From NCBI GenBank assembly GCA_035630295.1, contig DASQKY010000020.1:62001-126000 (forward strand): a DNA stretch of 64,000 nucleotides. Reading direction: 5' to 3'. A program made the translations under genes and the position numbers. Source of the stretch: Acidimicrobiales bacterium (GTDB taxonomy: Bacteria; Actinomycetota; Acidimicrobiia; Acidimicrobiales; Iamiaceae). The notes under the pieces were generated by a model that had not been told where the DNA came from, made no database searches, and worked only from the letters and a program-made list of their open reading frames with translations. Numbering within the stretch: position 1 is the stretch's first letter; the number at the start of each line of letters is the position of its first letter. Positions 30,045 to 38,914 of the stretch are shown here, in pieces.

Positions 30045-31289
30045 ATGTCAGGGGCCTCCGCGACCGAGCCGCTGCGCCTGCTCGTGCTGGCCACCACGTT
30101 CCCGGCCCGGGCCGGTGACGGCACGCCGGAGTTCGTCCTGACCCTCTCCGCGGCCCTGGCCGCCGCCGGCGTCGAGGTTCACGCCGTGGTCCCCCGGGTG
30201 CCCGGCGCCCCGGCCCGCGAGGTGGTCGAGGGGGTCGACGTGCGGCGCTTCGCCTACTTCCCCCGCCGGTTCGAGGGCCTGGCCCACGGGGCCATCATGG
30301 CCAACCTCCGGGCCCAGCGGTGGCGGGCGGCCGAGGCGCCGCCGCTGGTGGCGGCGTTCGGGGCCGCGGCCCGGCGCGAGGTGCGGCGGGTGCGGCCCCA
30401 CGTGGTCCACGCCCACTGGCTGGTGCCGGCCGGGCTGGTGGCCCTCGGCCTCCGGCGCACCGCCGGGGTGCCGTACGTGGTCACCGCCCACGGCGCCGAC
30501 GCCTACACGCTGCGCTCGGCCGCCGCCCTCCGGGCCAAGCGGGCCGTGGTGGCCGGGGCCGCGGCCACCGTGCCGGTCAGCGCGGCCATCGGCGAGGCCC
30601 TGGCCCCCCTGGGCCCGGTGGCCGCACCCATCCCCATGGGCGTGGACGTGGTCCGCATCGCCGCCGAGGTCGGCCTCCGGGCCCCCGAGCCGGGCCGGGT
30701 GCTGTTCGTGGGCCGCCTGGTCGAGAAGAAGGGCGTGGACGTCCTGCTCCGGGCCCTGGCCCTGGTGCCCGAGGCCGGGGCCGTGGTGGTGGGCGACGGT
30801 CCGGCGCGGCCGACCCTGGAGGCCCTGGCCGCCGAGCTCGGCCTCGGGGGCCGGGCCCGGTTCCTGGGCCAGCAGCCGCGGGCCGCGGTGATGGCCGAGC
30901 TGGCCCGGGCCGCGGTGGTGGCCCTGCCGTCCCAGGTGGGAGCCGGGGGAGACCAGGACGGCACGCCGGTGGTGCTGGGCGAGGCAGTGGCCGCCGGGGT
31001 CCCGGTGGTGGCCTCCGACCTGGGCGGCCTGTCCGAGCACGTGGCCGACGGGGAGACGGGCTGGGTGGTGCCCCCCGGCTCGGTCGAGGCGCTGGCCGCG
31101 GCCCTACGGGACACCGTGGCCGACCCGGCCGAGGCCGGGCGCCGGGCCGCCGCGGCCCGCGCCGCCCTGGCCGGCACCCTCGACCTGGCCAGCGTGGCCC
31201 GCCGCTACCGGTCGGTGCTGGAGGCCGCCGCGCACCGGGCCCCCCGGCCCGGCCCGGCCGGCGTCGGGGCCGGGCTCGACGCCGGATGA
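30045..31289 (+). CDS. Glycosyltransferase family 4
   Basis: 414 residues, GT-B fold. N-terminal acceptor domain: VLATTFPARAGDGTPEFVLTLSAAL, VVHAHWLVPAG and VVTAHGADAY. C-terminal donor domain: RVLFVGRLVEKKGVDVLLRAL, ARFLGQQPRAAVMAELARA and the E-x7-E motif region GTPVVLGEAVAAGVPVVASDLGGLSEHV. It is a retaining transferase using a nucleotide sugar such as GDP-mannose. ATG start; overlaps the next gene as ATGA (31286-31289), so the two are probably translated together. Confidence 0.94.
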   Translation: MSGASATEPLRLLVLATTFPARAGDGTPEFVLTLSAALAAAGVEVHAVVPRVPGAPAREVVEGVDVRRFAYFPRRFEGLAHGAIMANLRAQRWRAAEAPPLVAAFGAAARREVRRVRPHVVHAHWLVPAGLVALGLRRTAGVPYVVTAHGADAYTLRSAAALRAKRAVVAGAAATVPVSAAIGEALAPLGPVAAPIPMGVDVVRIAAEVGLRAPEPGRVLFVGRLVEKKGVDVLLRALALVPEAGAVVVGDGPARPTLEALAAELGLGGRARFLGQQPRAAVMAELARAAVVALPSQVGAGGDQDGTPVVLGEAVAAGVPVVASDLGGLSEHVADGETGWVVPPGSVEALAAALRDTVADPAEAGRRAAAARAALAGTLDLASVARRYRSVLEAAAHRAPRPGPAGVGAGLDAG

Positions 31290-32425
31290 GCCCACCGACG
31301 GTCGCCGTCGTCCACGCCTACAGCCGAGCCAACAGCGGCGACGGGCTGCTGGTCGACCTCACCCTGGAGCGCCTGGCCCGGGCCGGCGTCCCCGCCGACT
31401 CGTGCACGGTGGTGGCCCTGGACCCGGCCTCGTTCGCCGACACGGCCCGCACCGCGGCCGTGGGCACCCCGGGCCGGGCCGCCGACCTCTCGGCCCTGGT
31501 CGCCGCCGGCCGGGGCCTGGCCCTGGTGGCCGGGGCCCGGCGGCCCGCCCTGGCCCGCTCGGCCGCGGCCCGGGCCGTGGCCGGCGCCGACCTGTGCGTG
31601 GCCGTGGGCGGCGGCTACCTCCGCACCGGCACCCGGGTCAACTCGGTGGGCACCGCCCTCAACCACCTGCCCCAGCTGCTGGCCGTGGCCCGGGGCGGGC
31701 GGCCCTCGGTGTACCTGCCCCAGAGCATCGGCCCGCTGGCCGGGCCGGTGGGCCGGCGGGTGGCCCGGGCCCTGGCCGGGGTGGGATCGGTCCACGTGCG
31801 CGACGACCGGTCCCGCGCCGAGCTGGCCGGCCTGGCCAACGTCACCCGCACCCCCGACCTGGCCGTGCTCGACCTGGCCGAGCGGTGGGCGGCGGGGGCC
31901 GCCCCCGTCACCGCGGCCGGGGACGGCCCCACGCTGCTCATCGGGCGGGCCCTGCCCGACGCTCCCGCGGCCGGGGCCCGCCTCCGGGCCCTGGCCGAGC
32001 GGCTGGGGGAGGTGGCCTGGGCGGTGCAGGCCGAAGGCTCGGCGGCCAAGAGCGATCGCACCTTCTACCAAGGCCTGGGCGTGCCGGTGGCCGGCCGCAC
32101 CGGCGAGCTCCTGCGCCGGGGCGGATGGGGGGCGGTGGTGTCGGTGCGGTTGCACGGGGCGCTGGAGGCCCTGCTGGCCGGCTACCCGGCGGTCCACCTG
32201 GGCTACGAGCGCAAGAGCTGGGGCGCCTACCAGGACCTGGGCCTGGCCGGCCACGTCCACTCGGCCCGGGCCTTCGACCCCGGCGTGGTGGCCGACCAGG
32301 TGGCCGCCCTGCGGGCCGACCCGGGCCCGTTCTGGGCCGCGCTCGGGGCTGAGGCCGAGCCGCTGCGGGAGCGGTCCGAGGCCCTCACCGCCGACCTGGC
32401 CGCCGCCGTCGAGCGGGCGCCCTAG
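31286..32425 (+). CDS. Polysaccharide pyruvyl transferase family protein
   Basis: 379 residues. VAVVHAYSRANSGDGLLVDLTLERL at the start, VAVGGGYLRTGT, SVYLPQSIGPLAG, SVHVRDDRSRAEL and VVSVRLHGALEALLAGYPAVHLGYERKS match PF04230 (CsaB/WcaK). These enzymes add ketal pyruvate to sugars of envelope polymers, giving them negative charge. The conserved His/Arg of SVRLHG is present. Partner of the GT4 gene. Its TAG stop shares two bases with the TAG stop of the convergent GT2 gene (CTAG at 32422-32425). Confidence 0.9.
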   Translation: MSPPTVAVVHAYSRANSGDGLLVDLTLERLARAGVPADSCTVVALDPASFADTARTAAVGTPGRAADLSALVAAGRGLALVAGARRPALARSAAARAVAGADLCVAVGGGYLRTGTRVNSVGTALNHLPQLLAVARGGRPSVYLPQSIGPLAGPVGRRVARALAGVGSVHVRDDRSRAELAGLANVTRTPDLAVLDLAERWAAGAAPVTAAGDGPTLLIGRALPDAPAAGARLRALAERLGEVAWAVQAEGSAAKSDRTFYQGLGVPVAGRTGELLRRGGWGAVVSVRLHGALEALLAGYPAVHLGYERKSWGAYQDLGLAGHVHSARAFDPGVVADQVAALRADPGPFWAALGAEAEPLRERSEALTADLAAAVERAP

Positions 32426-33384
32426 GTCCGGACCGGTTCCCGGACCGCGGCCGTGGCCGGCTGCACCTCGTGGGTGGCCCGGGTGGCCCGGCCCACCAGG
32501 TCGGCCAGCATCCCCACCACGAAGACCTGGAAGGCGGCGAAGAGGGTGAGCACGGTGTTGACCGCCACCCGGCCGTCGTAGGTCGCGACGTCGTAGACCA
32601 GCTTGCCCCCGCCGATGGCGGTGAGGGCCAGGCCCAGGGGCAGGAAGACCCGCAGCGGGTTGAACGAGAGGGTCATGCGGATGACTTGCAGGAGGTAGCG
32701 GCGGGTGTCGCGCCACCAGTGGAACTTCGACCGGCCGGCCCGCTCGGAGTACTCGATGGGCCAGTACTTCACCGTGTAGCCGTGGGCCAGGAACGTGAGG
32801 GTGATGGTGGTGACGCAGCTGAACCCGGGGGGGAGCTGGCTCACGTACTGGAGGGCGACGTCGCGCCGGAAGGCCCGCATGCCCGAGTTGAGGTCCGGGA
32901 TCGGCGTCTGGACCAGGTACGAGGCCAGCTTGCGGATGAGCAACTTGGCCGGCACCCGGAACAGCTTGTGGGTCCCCTGCTCGGAGGTGCGGGCCCCCAC
33001 CACCTGGTCGTGGCCCTCCATCTCCCGCACCAGCTCCGGGATGAGGTCGTTGGGGTAGGTCATGTCGACGTCGGTCCACACCACCACCCGGCCCCGGGCC
33101 GCCCGGGTGCCGTGCTTGCGGGCCGAGCCCGACCCCCGGTTGGTGAGGAAGGGGATGAGCCGGATGTCGGAGATCTCCCGCAGGGCCTCCCCGGAGCCGT
33201 CGTCGGAGCCGTCGTCCACCACGATGATCTCGTACGACATCCCGGAGGCGTCCATGGCCGCCCGGATGCGGTCGATCTCGGTCCGCAGGTGGCCCTTCTC
33301 GTTGAAGACGGGCAGGACGATGCTCACGTCCAGGGTGTCAGCGGGCCCACCGGGCGCGGCGTGCTCCAGGGCGGGGGCGTCCAT
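32422..33384 (-). CDS. GT2 glycosyltransferase, polyprenyl-phosphate-mannose/glucose synthase-like
   Basis: 320 residues. GT-A domain: VSIVLPVFNEKGHLRTEIDRI, IIVVDDGSDDGSGEAL, VVVWTDVDMTYPNDLIPELV (DxD) and SGMRAFRRDVAL. Two C-terminal membrane helices (VFLPLGLALTAIGGGKLVY and VNTVLTLFAAFQVFVVGMLADL) anchor it. Proteins of this layout make polyprenyl-phosphate sugars that feed GT-C transferases; two such transferases are next to it (33444, 35828), which supports that link. ATG with TAGCCT eight bases upstream. Confidence 0.93.
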   Translation of the reverse strand: MDAPALEHAAPGGPADTLDVSIVLPVFNEKGHLRTEIDRIRAAMDASGMSYEIIVVDDGSDDGSGEALREISDIRLIPFLTNRGSGSARKHGTRAARGRVVVWTDVDMTYPNDLIPELVREMEGHDQVVGARTSEQGTHKLFRVPAKLLIRKLASYLVQTPIPDLNSGMRAFRRDVALQYVSQLPPGFSCVTTITLTFLAHGYTVKYWPIEYSERAGRSKFHWWRDTRRYLLQVIRMTLSFNPLRVFLPLGLALTAIGGGKLVYDVATYDGRVAVNTVLTLFAAFQVFVVGMLADLVGRATRATHEVQPATAAVREPVRT

Positions 33385-33392
33385 GGGGGCCG

Positions 33393-33398
33393 AGGCTA
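33393..33398 (-). promoter_or_regulatory. -10 box TAGCCT, leaderless start at 33384
   Basis: TAGCCT on the minus strand, 8 bases before the ATG at 33384. Confidence 0.45.
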
Positions 33399-33443
33399 CT
33401 GGCCGGGCCCCCGCCGCCCCGCGGCCCGGCGCCGGCCCCGGTC

Positions 33444-35771
33444 TCAGCGCTCGACGGTGACGGTCGCGGTGGCCACGGCGCCGAAACGGGCCTCGCCCTC
33501 GCGCAGGAGCTGGGCCGAGACCCGGTAGTGGCCCGGCTCGAGGTCGCCCAGGTCGACCTCCACCGGCAGGCTGAGGCGGGTGCTGGCCCCCGGGAGCCAG
33601 CGGGCCAGGTCGGAGCGGCCGTCGGCCACCGTGCAGCCGCACTCCTCGCCGTGGACCAGGACGCCGAGCCGGACCCGGCCGGCGGGGGGGGCGGTGCGGT
33701 CCAGGCCGGGCCAGGGCTCGCCGGCCGGCCGGGTGACCACCACCCGGGCCCGCAGGTCCTCGCCCTCCAGGGCCGGGCCGGCGGTGAAGCGGACCTCGGC
33801 CCGCTCCATGGCCGGGCTGATCCCGGCCAGGCCGGCGGGCAGCAGCTCCCCGGCCGCGGCCAGCGCCTCCTGGCGGGCCCCGGGCCCCACCCACAGGCCG
33901 GCCCCGGTCCCGGCGTCGACCCAGGCCAGCCGGTACCCGGCCGCCGGCAGCTCGGGCTGATCGGTGCCGGTGACGATGAAGGTCCGGCCCCGCTCCCACT
34001 GGGGCCCGAAGGCTCGCAGGGCCACCAGGTCGGGCGTGTAGAGCTGGTAGCGGTAGAACTGCTCGACCACGCTGGTGTCGCCGTCCATCAGGTAGACGAC
34101 CTCGTCACCAGGTTCCAGGATGGCGCCCAGGTCGGCGGCGTGGCGGGGGTCGGAGCCCCGGTCGGGCCCGATCTGGTCCAGGCTCCGCACCGTGCCCACC
34201 ACCACCAAGAGGGCGGCCAACACCAGCAGCGCCGCGGGCCGGGCCCGGCGCACGGCGCTGGCCGCCACCACCACCACGACCAACGCCACGGCGATGGCGG
34301 TGGCGGTCCGGAGCCGCTGGGGGCCCCGGGGCTCGAGGGCGATGAGGCCCAGGATGGTGTAGGGCGTGTAGCCCCCCTTCAGGGCGTCCAGCCGGGTGAG
34401 CCACACCAGGCCGCCGGTGGCCACCGTGGCCGCCACCACCAGGCCCAGGGCCCGGCCCCGGGCCGCCCAGGTGCGGGTGGCGACCAGGGCCGAGAAGCCG
34501 CAGGTGACGAGGACGGCCACGAACATCTCGTTGTAGCGGCCGTAGACGGCCTGGTCGCCCCGGGCCCCGCCGCTGATGAACACCGCCCCGGCGGCGAAGG
34601 GCAGGCCCAGGACGGCCAGCACCGCGGTGGAGGCCACCGGGTCGAGGGCCCGCAGGCCGGCCACCGGGGCGGCGCTCGGGTCGGCCCCGGGCCGGCCGTG
34701 GCCGGGCCCCCGGCGGCGCCGGAGGGTGTCGAGCCCGCCCACGTCGCGCCACCAGCGATGGGCCAGGGCCCAGGCCCCCAGGCCGGCCAGGCCGGCGGTG
34801 GTGGCCAGCAGGTACCAGACCTGGCCAGTGGTGGCCAGGGCCAGCCGCCCGACGCGAGCCACGCCGTCGGCGTCGGACAGCCCGGCCGTCACCTGGCCCC
34901 CCGGCTCGTAGAGCCGGTCGTGCACGGCCCCGGCGGCGGCCCGGGCCGCGACCAGGGCGGCCACCGTCAGGGCCACCACGGCCCCCGCCCCCGGCGGGGC
35001 CAGGCGGCGCTGGACGGCCAGGGCCACCACCACCAGCAGCACCACCCCCACGACCGGCAGCAGCCGGGCGTGGACCACGTTGCCAGCCACCACCGTGAGG
35101 CCGGCCACCGCCCCCCGGGCCACGGTGGGCCGCTCGACCAGGCGCAGCACGGTGAGGACGACCAGGGCGAAGAACAGGGGCGTGACCGCGTCGCTCCAGG
35201 CCAGGGTGCCGGTCACGGCCAGGCCCGGCAGCGAGGCCGCCACCGCGCTGGCGGCCAGCGACCACGGCGGGGCCAGGGTGGTGAGGCGCCGGGTCAGGGC
35301 CTCGACGGCCACGAAGGTGAGCCCGGCGGCCACCACGTTGGTGAGCATGGCGGCCCGGTAGACGGTGTCGGGCGAGAGGTCCAGGGCGAACCACGGGGCC
35401 AGGAGCACCGAGTAGCCGGGGCCGTAGGTGGCGGCCATGCCCAGGTTCCACCGGGGTCCCCCGCCCAGGAGCCGGGCCATGGCCAGGTAGGCGGTCTCGT
35501 CGGCCACGATCCGCGGGAAGCGGGCCGTGCTCACCACCCACAGCCGCAGGGCCATGACCGCGGCCGCGCCCGCGGCCCACCCCAGGGGCCCGGCCCATCG
35601 GGGGCGGCCGTCGATCGGGGCCTGGCCCGGGCCGGCGCCGCGCCCAGGGCCGGCGTCGGGGTCGGGGTCGGGGTCAGGGTCGGGGGCCGGCCGGTTCTCG
35701 TCGGGCGCGGTGGTCGGGGTCGGGGAGGGCATGGGGGCTCGGCCCGTCGTGGCGGCGGACGGGTGGGTCAT
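33444..35771 (-). CDS. Large GT-C-like membrane glycosyltransferase
   Basis: 775 residues. After a disordered Asp-Pro-rich N-terminus (about 1-55) come about 12 membrane helices. The first outer loop holds RIVADETAYLAMARLL (acidic DE pair, about 94), the usual catalytic position in GT39/GT83-type polyprenyl-phosphate-sugar-dependent enzymes. The last 250 residues form a large extracytoplasmic domain: PGDEVVYLMDGDTSVVEQFYRYQ and a beta-rich Ig-like end. It probably transfers a sugar from polyprenyl-P-sugar to an exported acceptor. ATG at 35771 or 35732; both precede the low-complexity part. Confidence 0.85.
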   Translation of the reverse strand: MTHPSAATTGRAPMPSPTPTTAPDENRPAPDPDPDPDPDAGPGRGAGPGQAPIDGRPRWAGPLGWAAGAAAVMALRLWVVSTARFPRIVADETAYLAMARLLGGGPRWNLGMAATYGPGYSVLLAPWFALDLSPDTVYRAAMLTNVVAAGLTFVAVEALTRRLTTLAPPWSLAASAVAASLPGLAVTGTLAWSDAVTPLFFALVVLTVLRLVERPTVARGAVAGLTVVAGNVVHARLLPVVGVVLLVVVALAVQRRLAPPGAGAVVALTVAALVAARAAAGAVHDRLYEPGGQVTAGLSDADGVARVGRLALATTGQVWYLLATTAGLAGLGAWALAHRWWRDVGGLDTLRRRRGPGHGRPGADPSAAPVAGLRALDPVASTAVLAVLGLPFAAGAVFISGGARGDQAVYGRYNEMFVAVLVTCGFSALVATRTWAARGRALGLVVAATVATGGLVWLTRLDALKGGYTPYTILGLIALEPRGPQRLRTATAIAVALVVVVVAASAVRRARPAALLVLAALLVVVGTVRSLDQIGPDRGSDPRHAADLGAILEPGDEVVYLMDGDTSVVEQFYRYQLYTPDLVALRAFGPQWERGRTFIVTGTDQPELPAAGYRLAWVDAGTGAGLWVGPGARQEALAAAGELLPAGLAGISPAMERAEVRFTAGPALEGEDLRARVVVTRPAGEPWPGLDRTAPPAGRVRLGVLVHGEECGCTVADGRSDLARWLPGASTRLSLPVEVDLGDLEPGHYRVSAQLLREGEARFGAVATATVTVER
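35653..35682 (-). repeat. Six-base tandem repeat in 5' end of coding region
   Basis: Five near-perfect copies of GTCGGG on the plus strand (one GTCAGG) code for the alternating Asp-Pro run DPDPDPDPD on the minus strand. The unit keeps the frame, so slippage would only change linker length. Confidence 0.7.
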
Positions 35772-35815
35772 CTTCGCGCCGGGGCCCGCCGGCCGAGGCC
35801 ATCGGGGGGCCCCGC

Positions 35816-35821
35816 TACCAT
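35816..35821 (+). promoter_or_regulatory. -10 box TACCAT, leaderless start at 35828
   Basis: TACCAT, 6 bases before the GTG at 35828. Confidence 0.5.
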
Positions 35822-35827
35822 CGCCCC

Positions 35828-37765
35828 GTGCCAGCGGCAGGGAAGGGCCCGGACCCGGGCTCCGGTGGCTGGCGGCACTCCTGGCCGATGGCCGTGGCCG
35901 CGGTGGGCCTCCTGGCCCTCGTGCTCCGGTGCTGGGCGCCGGGCCCGGTGACCCAGCGGGTGGACGAGGACCTGTGGCTGGCCCGTTCCGAGGCCTTCCG
36001 CGCCGCGGTGGCCCACGGCGACCTGGAGCGGGCCAGCGCCTCGCCCGACGGCCAGCTGGCCACCCTGCCCGGGGCCACCACCATGTGGGCCGGCGCCGCC
36101 GGGCGCGACCTGGCCCGGGTCAGCGCCGGGCTGGGGCTGTCGGCCCCGGTGTCGGGGCCGTCGGACCGCTCGCCCCAGGTGCTGCGGGCCGGCCGGGCCC
36201 TGGTGGCCCTGGCCACCGCCCTGGCCCTGGTGGTCACCGTGCTGGCCGGCGCCGTGCTGGTGGGCCGGCGGGCGGCGCTGGTGGCCGGGGTGCTGATGGC
36301 CACCGAGCCGTTCTTCGTGGGCCACGGGGGCCTGCTCCACACCGACGCCATGGTGGCCCAGTTCGGGGCGGCGGCCGTGGTGGCCGCCGCGGTGGCCGGG
36401 GCCCGGGCCCTGGCCGTGGTGGGCCTGCCGGTCCCCGGCCTGGGCGGTGAGGTCGCGAGGGACCGGTCGCCGGACGGGTCGCCGGAGGACGAGGGGGGGC
36501 CGGGAGTCGGCGACGGGCCGGAGGACGGGTCGCGGGAGGACGGGGCGGGGTCGGGGGCCGGGTCGCCGGAGGCCGGGGCGGGTTCCGGGGCCGGCGAGGG
36601 GCGGGGGGACGAGCCGGCGGGGGACAGGCTTCCGGACGACGCTCGGGGGGCCCGGCGGAGCGTGGCCGCCTGGGCGGTGGTGGCCGGGGTGTGCGGGGCC
36701 CTCAGCGTGCTGTCCAAGATCAACGCCGTGGTGCTGGTGGGGACCGGCGCCGCCCTGCTGACCCTGGCCCTGGCCGTCGAGGTGGCCCGCCGCGACCGGC
36801 GCCTCCTGGGCCGGTGGGCCGGGGCCTGGGCCCGGGCCGCGGCCTGGGCCACGGGCTCGGCCGCCCTCACCACACTCCTCCTGTGGCCGGCCCTGGCCGT
36901 CGAGCCGGCCGGGCAGCTCCGGGCCGTGCGCCGCTCGGCCACCCAGCTCCAGATCGGGAGCTACACGTTCTTCGACGGGGAGGTGGTGGCCTCCCCGCCG
37001 GCCCGCTTCGTGCTGGTGACCCTGGCCTGGCGGGCCACGCCCTGGTTCCTGGCCGGCGTCGCGCTGGCCGTGGTGGTGGCCGCCGGTCGCCGCCTGCTCC
37101 GGCGGGGCGGGCCGCGGCGGCCGTGGACGCCCTGGTGGTGGGCGGCGGTGGCCGCCGGCACCGCCGCGGTCTACCTGGCCGCGGTCATGCAGTCCGACCG
37201 GAAGTACGACCGCTACGGGCTGCCCGCCCTGCCCTTCGCGGCCCTGGCCGTGGGGGCGGTGGTCGAGGCCGGGGTGCGGGCGGCGCGGGCCCGCGGCCTC
37301 TCGCCCCGCCTGGTCCGGGGGGCGGGCCTGGTGGCCTCCGGGGCCCTGGCCGTCCATGCGCTGGCCCTCGCCCCCTACGCCCTCTCGTACGTGAACCCGG
37401 CCCTGGGGGGCCAGCAGGGCGCCCTCTCGGAGATCACGCTGGGCGGCGACGGTGTCGAGCAGCTGGGCCGCACCATCATCGAGCGGGAAGGGGGGCGGTG
37501 CCAGGGGGTGCGCACCGTCTACTCGGCGTCGCTGCGGGTGGCCCTGCCCTGCGGGCAGATCGTGGCCCTGGACCTCTCCGGGCCGGTGGACCTGGACGAC
37601 GTCGACTACGTGGTCATCACCGTGAGCATGCGCCAGCGGGGCATCGCCGCCCCCCTGGACGAGGCCCTGGCCGGTCGGGCCCGGCGGGTCGACACCGTGG
37701 AGGTCGGCGGGGTCACCTACGCCGAGCTGTGGGCCCTCGACCGGGGCGGGCCCGGCGGCGGGTAG
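35828..37765 (+). CDS. GT39-like membrane mannosyltransferase
   Basis: 645 residues, about 10-12 membrane helices. Landmarks of protein-mannosyltransferase-like GT-C enzymes: the acidic loop 1 motif TQRVDEDLWLARSEAF (about 40-55), HGGLLHTDAMVAQFGAAA, and YDRYGLPALPFAALAVG near the end. A Gly/Asp/Glu-rich insertion of about 60 residues (about 205-270) interrupts the membrane part and is probably cytoplasmic and disordered. The C-terminal part (about 520-640) is soluble and extracytoplasmic (QGVRTVYSASLRVALPCGQ). It is divergent from the other large transferase, 56 bp between starts. Confidence 0.87.
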   Translation: MPAAGKGPDPGSGGWRHSWPMAVAAVGLLALVLRCWAPGPVTQRVDEDLWLARSEAFRAAVAHGDLERASASPDGQLATLPGATTMWAGAAGRDLARVSAGLGLSAPVSGPSDRSPQVLRAGRALVALATALALVVTVLAGAVLVGRRAALVAGVLMATEPFFVGHGGLLHTDAMVAQFGAAAVVAAAVAGARALAVVGLPVPGLGGEVARDRSPDGSPEDEGGPGVGDGPEDGSREDGAGSGAGSPEAGAGSGAGEGRGDEPAGDRLPDDARGARRSVAAWAVVAGVCGALSVLSKINAVVLVGTGAALLTLALAVEVARRDRRLLGRWAGAWARAAAWATGSAALTTLLLWPALAVEPAGQLRAVRRSATQLQIGSYTFFDGEVVASPPARFVLVTLAWRATPWFLAGVALAVVVAAGRRLLRRGGPRRPWTPWWWAAVAAGTAAVYLAAVMQSDRKYDRYGLPALPFAALAVGAVVEAGVRAARARGLSPRLVRGAGLVASGALAVHALALAPYALSYVNPALGGQQGALSEITLGGDGVEQLGRTIIEREGGRCQGVRTVYSASLRVALPCGQIVALDLSGPVDLDDVDYVVITVSMRQRGIAAPLDEALAGRARRVDTVEVGGVTYAELWALDRGGPGGG

Positions 37766-37780
37766 CTGGCCGCGGGGCCG

Positions 37781-37798
37781 GCGGAGGCCGCCCTCCGC
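37781..37798. terminator. Hairpin between convergent genes
   Basis: GCGGAGG and CCTCCGC form a perfect 7-bp stem with a 4-base loop between stops at 37765 (plus) and 37806 (minus). Confidence 0.5.
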
Positions 37799-37805
37799 AG
37801 CGGGC

Positions 37806-38816
37806 TCAGGCCGGTCGGCCCGCCTCGGCGGTCAGGTCCAGCCGGGCCAGGAGCTGCCGGGCCCCGGTGGCCGGGCTGGTCGTCCCGGCCTCGACCGCGG
37901 CCTCGACCGCGGGCAGGGCGTCGGCCACCGCCGGGTCGGTGCGGAGCCGGAGCTCCAGGGCCCCCCGGAGCTCGGACCACAGCCAGGCCCGGGCCTGCTG
38001 GCGGCGCAGGCGGTCGAGGCCCCCGCCGGCCCGGAGGGCGGCGTGGGCGTCGGCCACCGCGGCCCACACCTCGGCCACGCCGTGGCCGGTGACGGCGGAG
38101 GCCAGCAGGGCCTGGGGGGCCACCTCGGGGTGGCGGGGCCGGAGCAGGTGCAGGGCCCGGCGGACATCGGCGGCGGCGTGGGCCGCGGCGGCGGCCAGGT
38201 CCCCGTCGGCCTTGGTCACCACCACCAGGTCGGCCAGCTCCATGATCCCGCGCTTGATGCCCTGCAGGTCGTCCCCGCCGGTCGGGGAGGCCAGCAGCAC
38301 GAACAGGTCGGTGAGGTCGGCCACCGCGATCTCGCTCTGGCCCACGCCCACCGTCTCCACCAGCACCACGTCGAAGCCGGCGGCCTCGCACAGCAGCAGC
38401 GACTCGCGGGTGCGGCGGGCCACGCCGCCCAGCTCGCCGCCGGAGGGGGAGGGGCGCACGAAGGCGCCGGGATCCTTGGCCAGGTGCTCCATCCGGGTCT
38501 TGTCGCCCAGGATCGACCCGCCGGTGCGGGAGCTGCTGGGGTCGACGGCCAGCACCGCCACCCGGTGGCCGTGGCCGGTCAGGTGGGTGCCGAAGGCCTC
38601 GATGAAGGTCGACTTGCCCACCCCCGGTGGCCCGCTGATGCCCAGCCGCACCGCCCCCCCGGTGCGGGGCAGGAGGGCCTCGACCAGGGCGGCGGCCTGC
38701 TCGCGGTGGTCGCCCCGGGTCGACTCCACCAGGGTGATGCCCCGGGCCAGGGCCCGCCGGTCGCCGCCGACGATGGCGTCGGCCAGCTCGGTCGCGGGTT
38801 CGGGAGCGGCGGCCAC
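37806..38816 (-). CDS. meaB: Methylmalonyl-CoA mutase-associated GTPase MeaB
   Basis: 336 residues, G3E-family GTPase. Walker [17 protein letters not shown] (about 55), the MeaB/ArgK stretch [22 protein letters not shown], switch region [10 protein letters not shown], and base-recognition [11 protein letters not shown]-terminal dimerisation arm follows ([19 protein letters not shown]). It protects and reloads adenosylcobalamin in methylmalonyl-CoA mutase, whose gene lies 98 bp upstream on the same strand. GTG at 38816 is set by AGGGTA (minus-strand TACCCT) 7 bases upstream, so it also has its own promoter behind a hairpin. Confidence 0.95.
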   Translation of the reverse strand: MAAAPEPATELADAIVGGDRRALARGITLVESTRGDHREQAAALVEALLPRTGGAVRLGISGPPGVGKSTFIEAFGTHLTGHGHRVAVLAVDPSSSRTGGSILGDKTRMEHLAKDPGAFVRPSPSGGELGGVARRTRESLLLCEAAGFDVVLVETVGVGQSEIAVADLTDLFVLLASPTGGDDLQGIKRGIMELADLVVVTKADGDLAAAAAHAAADVRRALHLLRPRHPEVAPQALLASAVTGHGVAEVWAAVADAHAALRAGGGLDRLRRQQARAWLWSELRGALELRLRTDPAVADALPAVEAAVEAGTTSPATGARQLLARLDLTAEAGRPA

Positions 38817-38823
38817 GGTGCAG

Positions 38824-38829
38824 AGGGTA
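38824..38829 (-). promoter_or_regulatory. -10 box TACCCT, leaderless meaB
   Basis: TACCCT on the minus strand, 7 bases before the GTG at 38816. Confidence 0.45.
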
Positions 38830-38863
38830 GGCAGCCGACCCCACCCGCGGTGCCTCCACCCCA

Positions 38864-38913
38864 CGAACCGAGCACGGAAAGGCCGGGGTATCGGGCTCTT
38901 CGTGCTCGGTTCG
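38864..38913. terminator. Long perfect inverted repeat between mutase and meaB
   Basis: CGAACCGAGCACG (38864-38876) and CGTGCTCGGTTCG (38901-38913) form a perfect 13-bp stem with a 24-base centre, starting two bases after the mutase stop. The size and layout resemble the 48-bp palindromic repeats elsewhere, but the arms are different in sequence. Likely terminator for the mutase gene. Confidence 0.65.
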
Positions 38914-38914
38914 G

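Noticed and set aside
38864-38913. Fifth copy of the 48-bp palindromic repeat family
   Set aside because: Similar size and stem length, but arms and loop share no sequence with the TTCTGAGGCG family; kept as a terminator.
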